DNA of 64,000 nucleotides, taken from positions 23,751,088 through 23,815,087 of the forward strand of contig OW121846.1 of the NCBI GenBank assembly GCA_933228895.1, written 5' to 3'. The stretch comes from Platycnemis pennipes (Eukaryota; Arthropoda; Insecta; Odonata; Platycnemididae). This document shows positions 10,172 through 22,760 of this stretch, one piece after another. Position 1 is the first letter of the stretch; every line of letters starts with the position of its first letter. The notes under the pieces were generated by a model that searched no databases, was not told where the DNA came from, and worked only from the letters and a program-made list of their open reading frames with translations. The position numbers and the translations under genes were made by a program.

Positions 10172-11899
10172 GTTAGTGCTGGTTTCTCCGCTTTTGATTT
10201 GCCTCAGTGCTCTAGGCATAAGAGGTATTATATTCTTGTTGTTGTTGTTATATTCTTAATTTTTTTTTTTTTTGAACCCAGTGGATTCTGTAAAAAAATT
10301 AACTGAGTGAAGACCACTTAGTGAAAAAATGGTATTTTATTCATAGATCATTGAATTTTCCTTGAGGAATTTAGCCTTCTGGATACTGTGACATCTAGTA
10401 GATGAAGTTTAACTATGTTTACTCAGGGTGGTTGCTTGTGCGACTTCATTCTTCTAATGGCATCTCTAACAAGTTTCATGATTGATATCTATAAATATCT
10501 GGAGGATTGTAGAGGATTGTAGGAATAGAATGTGTTGAATGGATAGAGTGAAACAGTTAGTAGGTTTATTAGGCAAGAATTTATAGTAGATGGAATTTAA
10601 TTTCAATTAAATCATAATGTACCATCAAGCCCACCAATATCCAACCTGTTTATAACAAAGTGGAGTGTATTCCCCATCAAAGAGAGGCTCTGAAAAACTG
10701 GTCCACGTATAATGAAGTTTAGTTATTACTAAGTAAATATTCGGCCCCTTCAACTTCGTGGGGTGGACTTGACTGTATTTCATAAAATACATGATTATAT
10801 CCCAATGGTGCTTCTTTATATTTACCATATTTTTCACCCTGTATGTAACACTTTTTTCCCTTCAAATTTAACACCAGAATTCTGCCAACCTATTATACAC
10901 GTGTACTTCTATTTTTCTTACTTAATAAATAGGGGCCCAGGGAAATTGCTCTATCACCACAACATGGTATTAAACGAAAATGCGGACAAAATGACACTTC
11001 AAAAATTCATTGCATTCGTAGGTGGTATTTTAGATCTACATATTAAACTAAGAATAGCATGATATATTTTCGGAAAAAAAAACTAACTATGGAGATAATG
11101 ACTCTGTTGATGGGTTTTGCCGCTTAACTTTTAGTAGAAAGAAGACAGTTTATCAAAGGGAATTCCAGCAAAACTCTTGTCTTTTCACAATAAATAACAC
11201 TATGAAACTAGTCACTGCTAGTCATGATTCAAAATCATAGAAAGTTTTTAAACATCGTTGACAGTTGCCGCTCATTACGAGCTACGCTTACTCCCATTAC
11301 ATATTCATCATTAATTTATAAGAGCTCACACAAAGTGTCTGTTCTTCCATATTGTACTTTTGCAAATAACTAATGAATTTAACGTAAGAGTTACTGAGAA
11401 CTATCTATCATCCTCTACTATCTCTGTATCTATCACTATGAGCCATTGTTGCTATTTTCTGTCGAGACATCATTGAGAATACGCCGAAATGCCCAAGTTT
11501 GAGAAGTTACACCTCCCGGAAGAGGAAACCAATTTCAATGCAGTAAAATGTATTTTATAGAATATTAATTTCTACATTTATTTATGTAATTAAAATTTTT
11601 TTTCACCTTAGATAAACTTAGACAAAATTTTATTTGGATTACAACTGTTTTCTAGACTAAAAATCCGATGACCAAGAATTGTGTATTTTTATCTGTTAGC
11701 TGTCCTTATGTGAAATTCAAATTTAAAGTAAACAAAGCCAATGACATGGTTATTTATTTCAAATATTGAAAATTTATAATGAAATTTGTAAAACCTCATA
11801 TACTGTGAAACTAGTTACTTGACTGAAACTTGAGTGGAACCATTGCAGGCACAAGTTTTTCAATATGAAGAGTAAAAGGAAGGAAAGAAATACATAATA
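10172..11899. other. Putative intron sequence, no gene
   Basis: Begins at the donor of the preceding exon. Holds a GTT microsatellite with a poly-T run (about 10237-10275) and a few chance ORFs of under 100 codons without recognisable motifs. No coding signal or repeat family was identified. Confidence 0.4.
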
Positions 11900-13562
11900 C
11901 AGTTAGGCATCTTTAATCCGGCACATTTGGGACCTAAGCAATTCCAAATTAGGGATTTTGCCGGAATATGGGTCATGCATGGCAATGTGTCTATTTTTGA
12001 TGTCCGGATGTTTTCATTGAAAGGAGTTAATTATTTAGAACAAAATATATGCGTTTGTCATTTTCTGAACTTTAGTTTTAAAAAAGAGTCACTGAGAATA
12101 ATCAGAAAGAAATGGTTTCTTAATTTGCAAAGTTATTGCTTAAGAGTATCAAAGTTGTGCAGTGAGTGAAAATAACGGAATCTTAAGAATCATTGGCATC
12201 ATATTGCTGCACATTTAAAAGTATATTATTATTATTGGAAAAGGGTATACAGAGTTCGATATTTCTTATGCATTGCTTCGCGCAACATACTTCCTACCTC
12301 GCTTGGTTTGTTATCAGCTGATTCAGCGCGTCAACGCGTGGGTGTCGTCTACACGGCCACCCATCACTACGTCACGGACGATTGGACTAAATGATTGTTT
12401 AAAGACAACCATTAATAGTAGTCTTCCTTCAACAATTTCAGGCTCATCATCTTTATCCCCACTTGGATTTATTGTTTCAATGATTTCGATTTCAACGATT
12501 ATTTCAATTACCATTTCAATGATTTCATCATCTGTGAAATGTTGTGTGGTGAGAGTATCGTGGCCGCTAACTATCCTTTCCTCTAAATTTACCAATTCCA
12601 TTTCCTTTAATTCAGGGTTACAGATGCTGTTTGCAAACTCCATCATCATATTTTTATCCTCAGAAACATGAAATTTTTCAAGTCCCCACTTATTTCATGT
12701 ACATCAAACCTTAAAGTAGGCTACTATTTAAACCACGCAAGTTTTAGAACTGACTGTGAAATTCTACTCCATACACGCATAATTTCCCACATCAAGTCTT
12801 TTAGATTGATCACGTCTGTTTCTGAAATAGTTTATCCTGCTCCAATAGCATTTGGCGAGAAATACTAAGGCCTTCACTTCGGTGCAATCGAAACCACACA
12901 ATCAAAATCAACACTTTAACCTTCCTTCATCATTTTTCTCTCTGCCATCCATTTCTTCATGTCACGTTAACGGTAAAATTTTGAGTATTTTCTCTTTCAG
13001 CTTTTTAATGTGCTATATTGTTGAATATCCCACGCAGTAGGTTTCAGAAAAATGCTTTACTGATGCAACAGCATCAAGATATTTCACAACTTGCACTTTT
13101 TCTGCGATCATTAACATTTTGTACTGATGCCTCACTCCTCTGCTGTTGCCACAACCGTATAGATGAGACATGATTTGAGAGAAACATAAGCAGCTAACAA
13201 ATAATTTTATCAAATTACATTAGTGGTCAATCAAAAATGCGCGCTCCATTGAAAGTGGCCGATCTGTAAATTAGTTGCAGTCCATCTCGGTGATGTCTTC
13301 AAATTTATATGTTTACTTCCAGTTGCAGAATAATTCCAGTGTACATGGAGTACCAGAAATTAATATGTTTAGATTATTCCAATTCTCGGAATGGAAAAAT
13401 TAACGTTAAGAATGGGATAATATCTCGGCATGTTATAAAGCAATGTTTCGGTAAAAAATGTTTCGGCATTTTCTACAAAGTACCAGGTAGTTGGTCATGG
13501 CAAAATTGCCAGATTATGGGTGTTCCTGGATTAGGGATTCCCGGATTAAGGTTGTTCTATAG
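11900..13562 (-). mobile_element. Tigger/pogo-type element (Tigger-A), internally deleted
   Basis: The left end CAGTTAGGCATCTTTAATCC begins at 11900 after TA. The right end (to 13562) is its diverged inverse, sharing the block CTTAATCCGG. The same TIR recurs at 58566-58585. A remnant transposase runs on the - strand with N- and C-terminal parts but no DDE core, so the copy is an internally deleted derivative. The right TA is mutated. Confidence 0.75.
12323..13213 (-). pseudogene. Tigger-A transposase remnants (HTH head and acidic tail)
   Basis: The - strand frame 13213-13013 contains 'LMIAEKVQVVKYLDAVASV' and 'SETYCVGYSTI', the psq/CENP-B-type helix-turn-helix found at the start of Tigger and Jerky-like transposases, which binds the terminal repeats. 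The frame 12649-12323 gives an acidic stretch rich in EI repeats ('DDEIIEMVIEIIVEIEIIE'), related to a C-terminal region also present at 57838-58200. The catalytic DDE domain between them is absent. Stops interrupt the intervening sequence. Confidence 0.72.
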
Positions 13563-14935
13563 TGTTCAAAAAACTCTGAGTAACTGTCACTGGGGTTAGT
13601 TCCAAGAGCCACCGCTTCAGTGTCAGTGGGATGGGTAACTTTACTAGGAGGAGGGGGTCAGCTTTGAGGGGTGTATGGGGCTTATTTAGTCAGTCACCAG
13701 TGAGTGACCGCCAGTCCAGATGTTCCTTAATGCTTATTGCATCACACGTCATCACTTGATCCCTTGGAGGAAGGCCGAGGGAATCTTTGTTTACGAGTGA
13801 TTCATTCGTCTTCCTCATGTTAGGTATCCGCTTATCTTTGCTACTCACCTCACACAAACTTAACTTGTCTGCATGTGGGATTTGATTTACTCCACTCCCG
13901 ATACCAAGTACAATATCGGCGGCTATTTATTTTCAGTACAGAAGTAAAATGCTCCTCATGACTGTGACCATCCTTTATTCTAAGATTTTTCCGATACGAA
14001 TGAAACTATCTAAAGTTTGTCCAGAAATGAAATAAATTAAATAGGACCAAGAAAAAAATAAATTACATTCTTCATTGCAAGTGTAAATTGGAACACGAAT
14101 TTTTATGGGCTTCGGTAAAATATATTTATTCTGTCAATGAAAAGCCCAAGTGACGCAGTCTGAAAGAAGAAAACGGAGTATACGTAATTCAATGAAATAA
14201 TAACACTATTTCTTCCGTAAATATTTCATTTTCTCGGAAGTAGACGTAAAATTACCAGCAAAAAGCGATCCATATAGATATCCCTGAGCTTTGTTTCCAT
14301 TTTATTTTCAAAACTTGTCATCCTTAACAATTTTTTCTACGAGGATTCCATTGGGACTCCTTATGACAAACTGGCAATAGTATCTGCCAGTTATATGCGA
14401 TTGCCCCGGCACTTGGCAAAAATATTCAGATGATCACCACAAGATCATTTTGCCCTCTTTGATTTCAAAATAAAAAAGCATCTCTTTCTCCTGCTAAAGA
14501 ATATAGGAAGGAATCCCTTTTTTTGTCTGCTTCTTCCGGCAACTCTCCACGAAGTGCATCCACTAGCCAATAATGCTCGCTGGTTTAAATATTTTTAGGC
14601 ATAAACAAATTATTTATAGTGAATTTTGTGCACTATTACCTATGGGTAATACCAACCCAGCATAATAGTTTGGTTCTTGAGGTCTGAGGTAATTCTAATT
14701 TACCCTTGGACCTTAGTCGAGCCTTCCTCTCAGTGGTGGCCAAATACGTCTTTGTAAATGCTCCCTCACTCCTCCCTTTCCATGCCTTTTGCAAAAGGAT
14801 GTGCACCTGCAGTCCAAAATTGTTAGCGGTAGGTGCTAGTTTAAAGTGTGCTTTGTACAACCCCCGCAGCGGCAAATTCACCCTCTTACCACCAATAAAT
14901 TTGGCGACCTACGCATTGTAGGACTCAGCCTGATA
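13563..14935. other. Unassigned spacer with a short dispersed repeat
   Basis: No gene seen. About 14594-14660 (ending ACCTATGGGTAATACCAA) closely resembles 34842-34915, so a short dispersed repeat is present. The open frames at 14636-14921 and the other ORFs here show no recognisable motif. Confidence 0.4.
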
Positions 14936-17753
14936 CAGTAAAACCCCTTATTTGCACTTTTCTAGGGACCCCAGAAAAAAAGTGCAAATTGCGGGAAAAT
15001 GCAAATAGTAGGAAATGGATATTTTTCAATTTTACATACGTATTAGCTTGGGAAATGTTAAAAATAAAAAGCAGGCTGATAAACTGAAGCAGAGGAATAG
15101 TATTATTTGTTTCTTTAACTACAGCTGTCTTCATTTACTGTGAATAACATAACATTAAATATTTTAAATTAATAAAATAAAAAGCAAACTATTTTTCTCT
15201 TTCATTGCCATAACATAAAATAAATTAGGACTACATCATTTTGCACTAAACCAAGAAAAAAATGATCAAATGTAAAAAAAAGAACTTAATGAAAATGCAA
15301 TTTTCAGGTTATGTGGATCCTACACGCAATAATGTATTGAGTTGAGAATACTGAAAGAAGATATCGTAAATATAAGCCAGAATTACGATGGCAGTGTCGT
15401 TTCAGTGTTGCTTGCTATCAGGAATCATTGAAACAATCTAATGAATCTTAGCAAAAAAGTCGTATATTTTCAACTGCTTTGGCTTCCTTTGTGTATTGAT
15501 ATGTATCATGCACTTTATTTTCAATTTTTTGCAGTTCATCAAGCATTTGCTCATTGCAGTTTCCACCTAACAAGTAATTCCTTAGTGTGTGAACAGAACG
15601 TACTGTGTCTTGGTATGAAGTTAAAGGAGTCTCTTCATCCTCTGTGTCCTCCTCATCAGCATCTTCCTCCAAGTGTTTACCCAAAATGTCATCTACACAC
15701 ACTATGGCAGTTGTCACAACACAAGAATCTAATTTGACCATCTCCGAGAAAGTATAATTTGTCTCAAGAAGATTCCAGTCATTGTCTATAGTATCATCAT
15801 CACAAGTAAATTCAACTGGAATTTCTTTGCCACTATCAACATGAAATCCTGCTCTTCTAAAGCAGTTATATATTGTAGAGTCCTTAACCTGTTTCCAGGC
15901 CCATGATACATAGTGAAAGGCATCCAGTACACTCAATTTGATTGTCTTTATGTCCCTACCACAATTGCAGAGATATCAATTTCTGTACAATCATTCTTCA
16001 GTAATGCACAGTAAATGAGTGAATTATTCCTAAATGCAATGGTTGGAGCTCACTGGTACAGTTTGCTGGAAAAAATTTTAAATGTACATTTCTTAAGTGT
16101 AAATTCCATGGATGGGCTGGGCATTGATCAATAAACAGCAGAATTTTCTTGTTCTGCGACCCCATTTTCGCATCCAGAGCATGAAGCTGATCCTCAAATT
16201 ATGCTGAGGTCATCCATGCTTTGGTATTTGTGGTGTATCTAGTGGGCAACTGTTTTACATGCTTGAAACACCTAGGACTTTTTGATTTGCCAATCGCTAG
16301 CGGCTGAAGTTTCTCACTTCCATCTGCATTTGTGATTAATAAGACAGTAAGTCTTTGTTTACTAAGGGACCCTCCATGAAATTGTTCCCCTCTGAAGCAC
16401 ACTGTTTTTGCTGGCAGCACATAAAAGAATAATCCTGTCTTGTCTGCATTGAAAACATCTTTTGGGCTGTAGCCTTCCAGAAGTCTAATCAGATACTTTC
16501 CACTGAGTTGCAGTCTCAATGTTAGCACCTTTACTTTCACCACTCACAGTCTTGTATACAAGATTGTACGAATTTTTGAATGTATCCAACCAACCATTGG
16601 ATGCTGTAAAATCTTCGATTCCCGATCTTGTGGCCATATGCAATGTTTTTTCTCGTAAGATGATGCCATTCACAGGGAAATTTGATGATCTTGCACCTAA
16701 AAACCATTTTTTTGGCAATCATTCTAATTCTTCATACCTGGAATTCTTGTTTTACATGTTTTCTCTTTTTTGACAAATGTCCACACTGGTTTTCATGTTT
16801 TACAATGTCGAGACCGGCAATCTGAGTTGCTTCGCCAGATCATTACGGCTTCCAATATGGGCATCAACTTGCCCTAAAATTTTCATTTCGTCTTCAATTT
16901 AAAATGTCCGTTTTTTTACCTTGCCTTTCCATTTTCAAGCAGGATAAATTCTATTTTCCGTACTAATTGAGGGTAATTACCCTCAATTAGTTAACTTAGC
17001 AACACACGAGCTATCTCTCCATTCTACTAGTGCAAACTGTCGTGCAACTTCATAATTTTTAAATATTATAATTATTTGCGATGCAGTGTGGCCTGAATAG
17101 GGTAATGCAATTTCCAATAAGTTTTATATTTAAGTAACCCATCATTGTTATAACTGTTGAATCAAATCAGCGTAAATGATCCCAGTTGTCGGTCACGTTA
17201 TATAGTTCCGGCATTTATCACGTTTCATCATATCTGGTTCAGCAGTCGCTTTCATTCTTAATCATACCAAATTCTGTACTTAATCAATATTGTCAACATT
17301 CTGACAGGAGTTCTTAACATTGTGTTTATTATTAGCTGGGTAGTCCTACAATACATTCATTTCATATCATGAATCTTTTCCTCGCGGAAGATAACGAGAT
17401 GACGTAGTTCAAATTTCTGACACTAGTGGTGTTGTGCCCCGCCACATTCAAATTCTTCCCGAAAATAGTTCTTGTTACTGCTTTCTCTCTCTTGTATTTT
17501 TAAGTACATATGCACAAAAGGACGCCAAAAATGGTTTGTAAGGGCTGATATGCACGAGTAACTATTTTGGAAGGGAAATTATTTTTTTTAGTCAGCACAT
17601 CGTATTGCAAATAGTGGGAAAATGGAGAAACACACGGTGTAAATTCAGGGTTCTACATGTATTGCAGAGATAGGAAATTTGATGGGACCCAAAAAAAAGT
17701 TGCAATTTGTGGGAAAACGTAAATTCCGATAATGCAAATACGGGGTTTTACTG
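14936..17753 (-). mobile_element. Tigger/pogo-type element (Tigger-B), full length
   Basis: Terminal repeats CAGTAAAACCCCTTATTTGC (14936) and its near inverse (…CGGGGTTTTACTG to 17753) are flanked on both sides by TA, the target of the Tc1/mariner/pogo group. The 2.8-kb length fits a complete Tigger. Subterminal GCAAATTGCGGG-type motifs are repeated at both ends and recur in a solo end at 43838-43926. The transposase lies on the - strand and is broken. Confidence 0.9.
15448..16930 (-). pseudogene. Tigger-B transposase (HTH + DDE), broken
   Basis: On the - strand, 16910-16770 gives a degenerate psq helix ('EDEMKILGQVDAHIGSRNDL'), then 16718-16485 a CENP-B-type second helix region ('ASNGWLDTFKNSYNL'). 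16543-16199 carries the DDE core start 'DVFNADKTGLFF' (family DETGLFF, so the usual acidic E is K here) and 'KSKSPRCFKHVK…KAWMTS'. 15936-15448 is the C-terminus ('YVSWAWKQVKDSTIYNCFRRAGF' followed by an acidic tail). This is the standard Tigger order. Roughly four frameshifts plus loss of the segment with the second and third catalytic residues make it dead. Confidence 0.9.
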
Positions 17754-18021
17754 TAATTGGTAATGTTCAAAATAAGGCCGGGTGAATGACAATCTGGCAG
17801 AGCATTAATAAACATGATGATGAATAGCTATAATATCTTCAATTCTTGAAGCAGATATGCTGTTGGGCCTCAGTTTTCGTAGTCCTGCATTTCGCACATA
17901 TACTACAGTGCTTTTCCACACTCCAATGGACAGATTTCCTCGTTCGATGACCAAAAATGCAGGCCCATGAAAATAGGAAGGGAACATTGAGGAAATATTA
18001 CTTCCAAGTTGTTATTAAATA
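17754..18021. other. Spacer between two Tigger elements
   Basis: AT-rich, 268 bp. No gene or repeat recognised. Confidence 0.35.
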
Positions 18022-18204
18022 CAGTAGAACCTTGTTATAACGTAAAGGCAAAGGGGTATGAAATGTGCCTTTACACTATATCAAATTATGTTATAACAAG
18101 ATTTCTTCATAATTTTTATTCGGTAAATTTTAAAGTCCTGGAAGTATGCTTTTGGTTAAGAAAGGTAAGGATAAAATTTCAGGAAACCATTTATCAATGA
18201 ATAG

Positions 18205-18480
18205 ACTCAACTAAAAAACTTTTTGTCTTCTACTCTGTTCATTCCTTTACTATACATACTTCCTTTCACTTTCATGGCATCTATATTACTCATCCATTTC
18301 TTACAACCTCCAAGCTTACCCAAAGTTTTCCCTTATATCTGGTCTTCAGTATCCATCATCTCTTGTTATTTCACCATCTACCCACTCCTGAATTGTTTCA
18401 ATAACTTACTTCGTTCCTCTACCATTCCTAGTACCCCTCTGGTCATCCTCCTTCAGTCCACCTTACCTTCCCCTTATTTC
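18205..18480 (-). pseudogene. RTE-type LINE 3' scrap inside Tigger-C
   Basis: The - strand in broken frames gives pieces such as 'RGVLGMVEERSKLLK' and 'KKWMSNIDAMKVKGSMYS', which resemble the end of ORF2 of RTE/BovB-like LINEs (family: NEEVL..V.EKR.L…). Assignment rests on scattered similarity only. It lies next to the palindrome at 18505-18544 and replaces the distal part of the transposase. Confidence 0.45.
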
Positions 18481-18504
18481 TCCTTACCCAAGTATTACTG
18501 CAGT

Positions 18505-18544
18505 TGGCCTGAGATTGGAGGCCATGGCCTCCAATCTCAGGCCA
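18505..18544. repeat. Perfect 40-bp palindrome
   Basis: TGGCCTGAGATTGGAGGCCA runs straight into its own reverse complement with an overlap-free centre at GGCCATGGCC; all 40 bases are symmetrical. It marks the junction between the Tigger-C transposase and the LINE scrap. Confidence 0.93.
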
Positions 18545-18599
18545 TTTTTCTGTTTATACAGAGCACTGTTTTCTCAAAAATAATTCTGGTCATCCAGCT

Positions 18600-19400
18600 T
18601 TTACTATTGAACTCGTATTATAAAGGAAGCCTATCCATATTTACTTGTTTCAGGCATCTTGGAGTTTTATGTTTTTCAATGAATACGGGCTTTAGTTTTT
18701 CTCTTCCTGTTTGATTTACACAGAGACCTACTGTGATTCTTACCTTGCTCCTTTTCCCTCCATGGCACTTAGATCCCTTCAAAGCAAGGGTAGAGTCTGG
18801 CAAAGCCTTATAAAAAAGTCCCATTTCATCAAAGTTGAAGATATTGTCTGAATCGTATGCACTAAGTATTGATATATTTGCACTATGCCAGTTATTAACT
18901 GCAGCCATATCCACATCTTCTTTGCCGCATTCTCTTAAGCATGTAATATTATACCTACTTTTAAAATTGGTTAGCCATCCTGAAGAAGCCTTTAAATTGT
19001 GAATTTTCAATTCATCTGCTAATTCTTCTGCCTTTTTCATTAAAATAGGGTCACCAATTGGAATTTTTGCCTACTGGCACATCATAAAAAACTTGAACAG
19101 AGCCTGCTCCAAGTCTTCAAACTTGGCTCCTCTTAAGTTTTTTTCGCTGCAAAGACTTCCCTTCCTCCACCGCATCTTCATCTTTTCCTATTTTTTAAAA
19201 TGCTAGACAAGGTAGAAACCAGCACTTAAACAGTTCGGGCAATGTCACTCATGATTTTTTCTTTCTTTTCATACTCATTTATCATCTGTAACTTTTCCAT
19301 CAGAGAAATAACCCTCCGAGGTCTTTTAACCAGTGATTTATCAATGCCAATTGTTGAGAAGCGATCTTAAAAGCGATCAATAATTCATTAATGGATACTC
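18600..19400 (-). pseudogene. Tigger-C transposase, truncated
   Basis: The - strand reads 'SLMEKLQMINEYEKKEKIMS' followed by 'TLSSILKNRK' (psq HTH, about 19320-19190), then from 19040 'ASSGWLTNFKSRYNI' (CENP-B-like second helix), 'DNIFNFDEMGLFYKALPD' (first catalytic D, family DETGLF) and 'HGGKRSKVRITV…KTPRCLKQ'. It continues to 'KSWMTRIIFEK' and 'NRKM' near 18550, where it breaks at the 40-bp palindrome. The second and third catalytic residues are missing. An in-frame stop separates the HTH from the rest. Confidence 0.87.
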
Positions 19401-20887
19401 CACGTAATTATATGCAACTGAGTAGCAGAACACTTGTCACAAATCCCCACTGTCGCGTTGGAGTTAAGTCATATCGTTGGTATGGCTTTGTTCTGCTCGC
19501 ATTGTCCGCTCAAAGGTAAAAAAACAGGTGAAAGTGATACAACTGCGGAGTCTTTGGAATAGCCCACAATTTGTTGCCGCAATCCTAGTAATTTGATACA
19601 TTCGCCTCATAAAATGTTTTTAAATGGCTAGGATATCATTTTGTTTTGGGTCGCAATGTCAATTACCATGACGGCTAGGGTATCATGTTATCGTCTTTTT
19701 GTGCCTTTCCAATCTAAACTGAATTATGCGAGAATTTCACATAATAATCAATTCGAGTTATAATTATGTGGTATAGGGCTATTGCATTTCCCGTCGTGGA
19801 GTAAGCTGCAAATAAATATGTAATACGAAACATTCATCGTGATTTTTTTGAGATGGTATTTGATGGTAACTTGGTTCATCATTTCACCAATAACTCAAGA
19901 GTTGCAAAATGTTAAGTTCACTCAGAGTCGGAAATATGTAGGAGATAAAAGGAATGCACATTTAAAAAGCTTCCACCATGAAACAAAAATCACTTATCCG
20001 AGAACATTGTTAATGCTTATTTGTGCTGGCAATATGCCTTGTGAATGGTGTAGTTTGAATATATGTATGTCTACCTTAACGGCTTCATGGTATTTCCCTC
20101 TTCCAGTGTTTTGTTTGAAAACGCTGCGCTCTTTACCATGCAAGTTTTCCTGTTTAATTGATAATTTGAGTTGACCTCTAAAATGTGTTTTACTTGGCAC
20201 AGTTAACCCCGGTTATGTTATTTTAAGAACCTTTATCACATTCAGTGGGTTCAGTTTTCTCTATTCTTCCAAAATTCAATTGATGAAATAGTCGTACGCA
20301 GATTTGAATTGGGTGGTATTCCCTGCACTTCATTACTCCAGCGCCTTCCACACCTGATGTGAGAACTTATCTGGTTTGCATAATAACGAAATAAAGATGT
20401 CTGATGGTGCCTCAACAGCTTTATGTTATAACGTTACATCAAATTTTACGTTACATCAAGGTTTTTACATAGGCAAACATAGGGTTTTCGTTGGTCCCTT
20501 CCTTCAGTTGATGTTATATCAAATTTTATGTTACATCAAGTAACGTTATAACATGGTTCTACTAATAATCTACATAATTCATCAACATAATTACTACACA
20601 ACCTATTTCTGTAAATTAGGCTTGCCATAACTACGAATGGAATGCATTTAATATGTTTTAGAACGTTAAACAATATTTTAGAGCTTATGTTATGATAGTA
20701 TGTTCATGGGTACGTTTATAATAATAGTTCATTTAATTTTCAACACCATTTTGTCATAATTATATTCATCATCAACATTGTCATCAATCCTCAGATTTCT
20801 TCCATGCAGCTCTCCACTGAGTACTTCTATCGGCTAATCTCTTCATATTAATGTATTTCTTCTCTTTCACATCCTTCATCACTTGTT

Positions 20888-20895
20888 CCATATAC
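20888..20895 (+). repeat. Left target-site duplication of hAT-B
   Basis: CCATATAC, identical to 34784-34791. Confidence 0.92.
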
Positions 20896-21766
20896 TAAGG
20901 ATGGACGGGTCAAAATTTTAAGGTTCGGGTCGGGTCCGGTATTTTTTTTGACCCTCGGGTCGGGTCGCATCCTATAATTTGATCGTAATTTTTTTCCAGA
21001 AGTTTATGCAGAAATGTCAAAAAATATCTTTATGAAGGCCAATAAAAGGAAATAAAAGAAAAGGAAACAATCTAGACGTACATGGTGGACTAAAGTTTGT
21101 GTATAGACTCAAAATAGAAATTCAAAAATCTGAAAACTGTTGACTTCAATAATAACACAAATAAATACAATACTATGTTGGAAAATGAATTAAGGGTAAA
21201 AAAAATGTTTTACTGTATTTCCTGTTGTAGTAAATGCATCCCAAAAACTATTCTTCCAGTTCACTCAATTTGAGATAGGCTATTATAAAAGGCCCATAAG
21301 GTGATAAGGCCCATATTATAAATTTTTAAAAATAAAAAACAAATACACACAGGAAATATTTTGTTTACATAAATGCTCAACTCTTTAGTTACAAAAGGAT
21401 TAGAGAAACCAAAAACTCAGTCTTTTAAGAATAGAATGATAACTGGTGAAAGCTAGTAACAATTATCACTATCCATTAATATTTGTCTAGTAAGAATGAC
21501 TTATGCCTAGTTATTTACTTTAATTACACAATCTATAAATTATTAGTGACTTTGTCAGAAGTGAAAATAATTAAACCTAATTTTTTTACACTTATAACAC
21601 AGAGGATGAAAGAACTTTAACAAATGAAGTGCTACCAGTAGTCCTTAGTGTAAAACTTGGAAAACTTTAATTGGAAATAAAAAATTTGAGTTTTAACACT
21701 TCAAAAACAACAGCATTCCTGTCTTCTAAAAGTTTATTACACATCCAAACTATTTAAATTTTGGTG

Positions 21767-22005
21767 TTAGAACACTAATATTTCTGCATTTTCTGGCGAA
21801 AGCCTGGTTCTTCTGTTGGTGATTACATTGCCTGCCGATGAAAACACTCTTTCAGATGCGACTTCTGTGGCTGGGATGCCCAAGTATTTTTGAGCCAGTG
21901 GTGAAATAAATTCATACTTGAAGCTATTATCTCGCCACCACTGAAATGGGTCATCATTTATTTTTATCCGTGGCTCATTTGTGTAAGCCTCTAGCTGAAG
22001 TTTAC
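21767..22005 (-). pseudogene. hAT-B transposase, last exon (C-terminal dimerisation)
   Basis: The - strand starts after an excellent acceptor (GTGTTTTTCAG) at 22006. It reads 'KLQLEAYTNEPRI', 'FQWWRDNSFKYEF', 'LAQKYLGIPATEVASERVFS' and 'GNVITNRRTRLSPENAE', ending in a stop at 21767. This is the full hAT dimerisation block, with the third catalytic acidic residue in ASERVFS, and it is uninterrupted. The matching donor at 22760 defines a 755-bp intron (22006-22760). hAT transposase genes with introns are known; here both splice sites look intact. Confidence 0.9.
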
Positions 22006-22760
22006 CTGAAAAACACCATCCATGTATTTAGTCTATATTAATTTTTCTAGGGCAACTTTTAAGCCTTTGAAACATAATATAGTGAAGTCCAATTGATTCC
22101 TAAAAATTATAAGGTTCCTAAAACATATTGAAATGCAATTTTTCCTTAAGTAAGCCTATTTAATCAGACTAAACATTTTGCTGTATTAGGCTATACCAAT
22201 CAGCCTGGGGGCCTTCTTAGGCTTAAAATGATGCTTTGGATAGTATTTCACCATTCTATGCTTTAGAACTACTTACTTAGAACCTGATTACAATTTATTT
22301 AGACGGTTAACTTAATTTCAAAAAGGGGGGCATTCATAACTCATGTGGGGTGATGAAGATGTTGGTGAAAAGTCACAAAGCCTTCATTAAAAAAATACTG
22401 AATGAAGGAGCAAATTTTATGAACTTACCATTCCTTATTCAAAAGTTTTACCAAATGCAAGTGTTTTACAACACCCTGCATAGAAATTAAAACCTTAAAA
22501 AAAATTTACAAAAGAATCCAGCCTTGGGGGGGAGAGGGGACGCTGGAAATTCAAGCATTAACCAATATCACGAGACTAGGGAGGGGTCACAAAGTGGCTT
22601 AAAATGTATCACATGATTTTTGGATGCCCTTAAATAAGTAAATGTAAAATAATTTCCATTTCCAATGTTAATTTTGCCTTAATAGCATTATTTGACTTTT
22701 GTTCTTTTAATAAAGGGTTTGGTAGCTTACATTTTAATATAAGAATATATTGGTACCTAC

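Larger units (their letters stand above)
18022..20564 (-). mobile_element. Tigger/pogo-type element (Tigger-C)
   Basis: Left end CAGTAGAACCTTGTTATAAC after TA at 18020-18021. The right end to about 20564 is its inverse with mutations in the last bases (TTCTACTA). Subterminal GTTATAACGTTACATCA-type motifs are reiterated near 20425-20550. A fragmentary Tigger transposase is on the - strand, and a LINE scrap and a perfect palindrome lie inside. The TIR differs from Tigger-A and Tigger-B, so it is a separate family. Confidence 0.85.

Noticed and set aside
12273..12671. 132-codon + strand ORF (Ser/Ile-rich)
   Set aside because: Antisense shadow of the Tigger-A acidic C-terminus.
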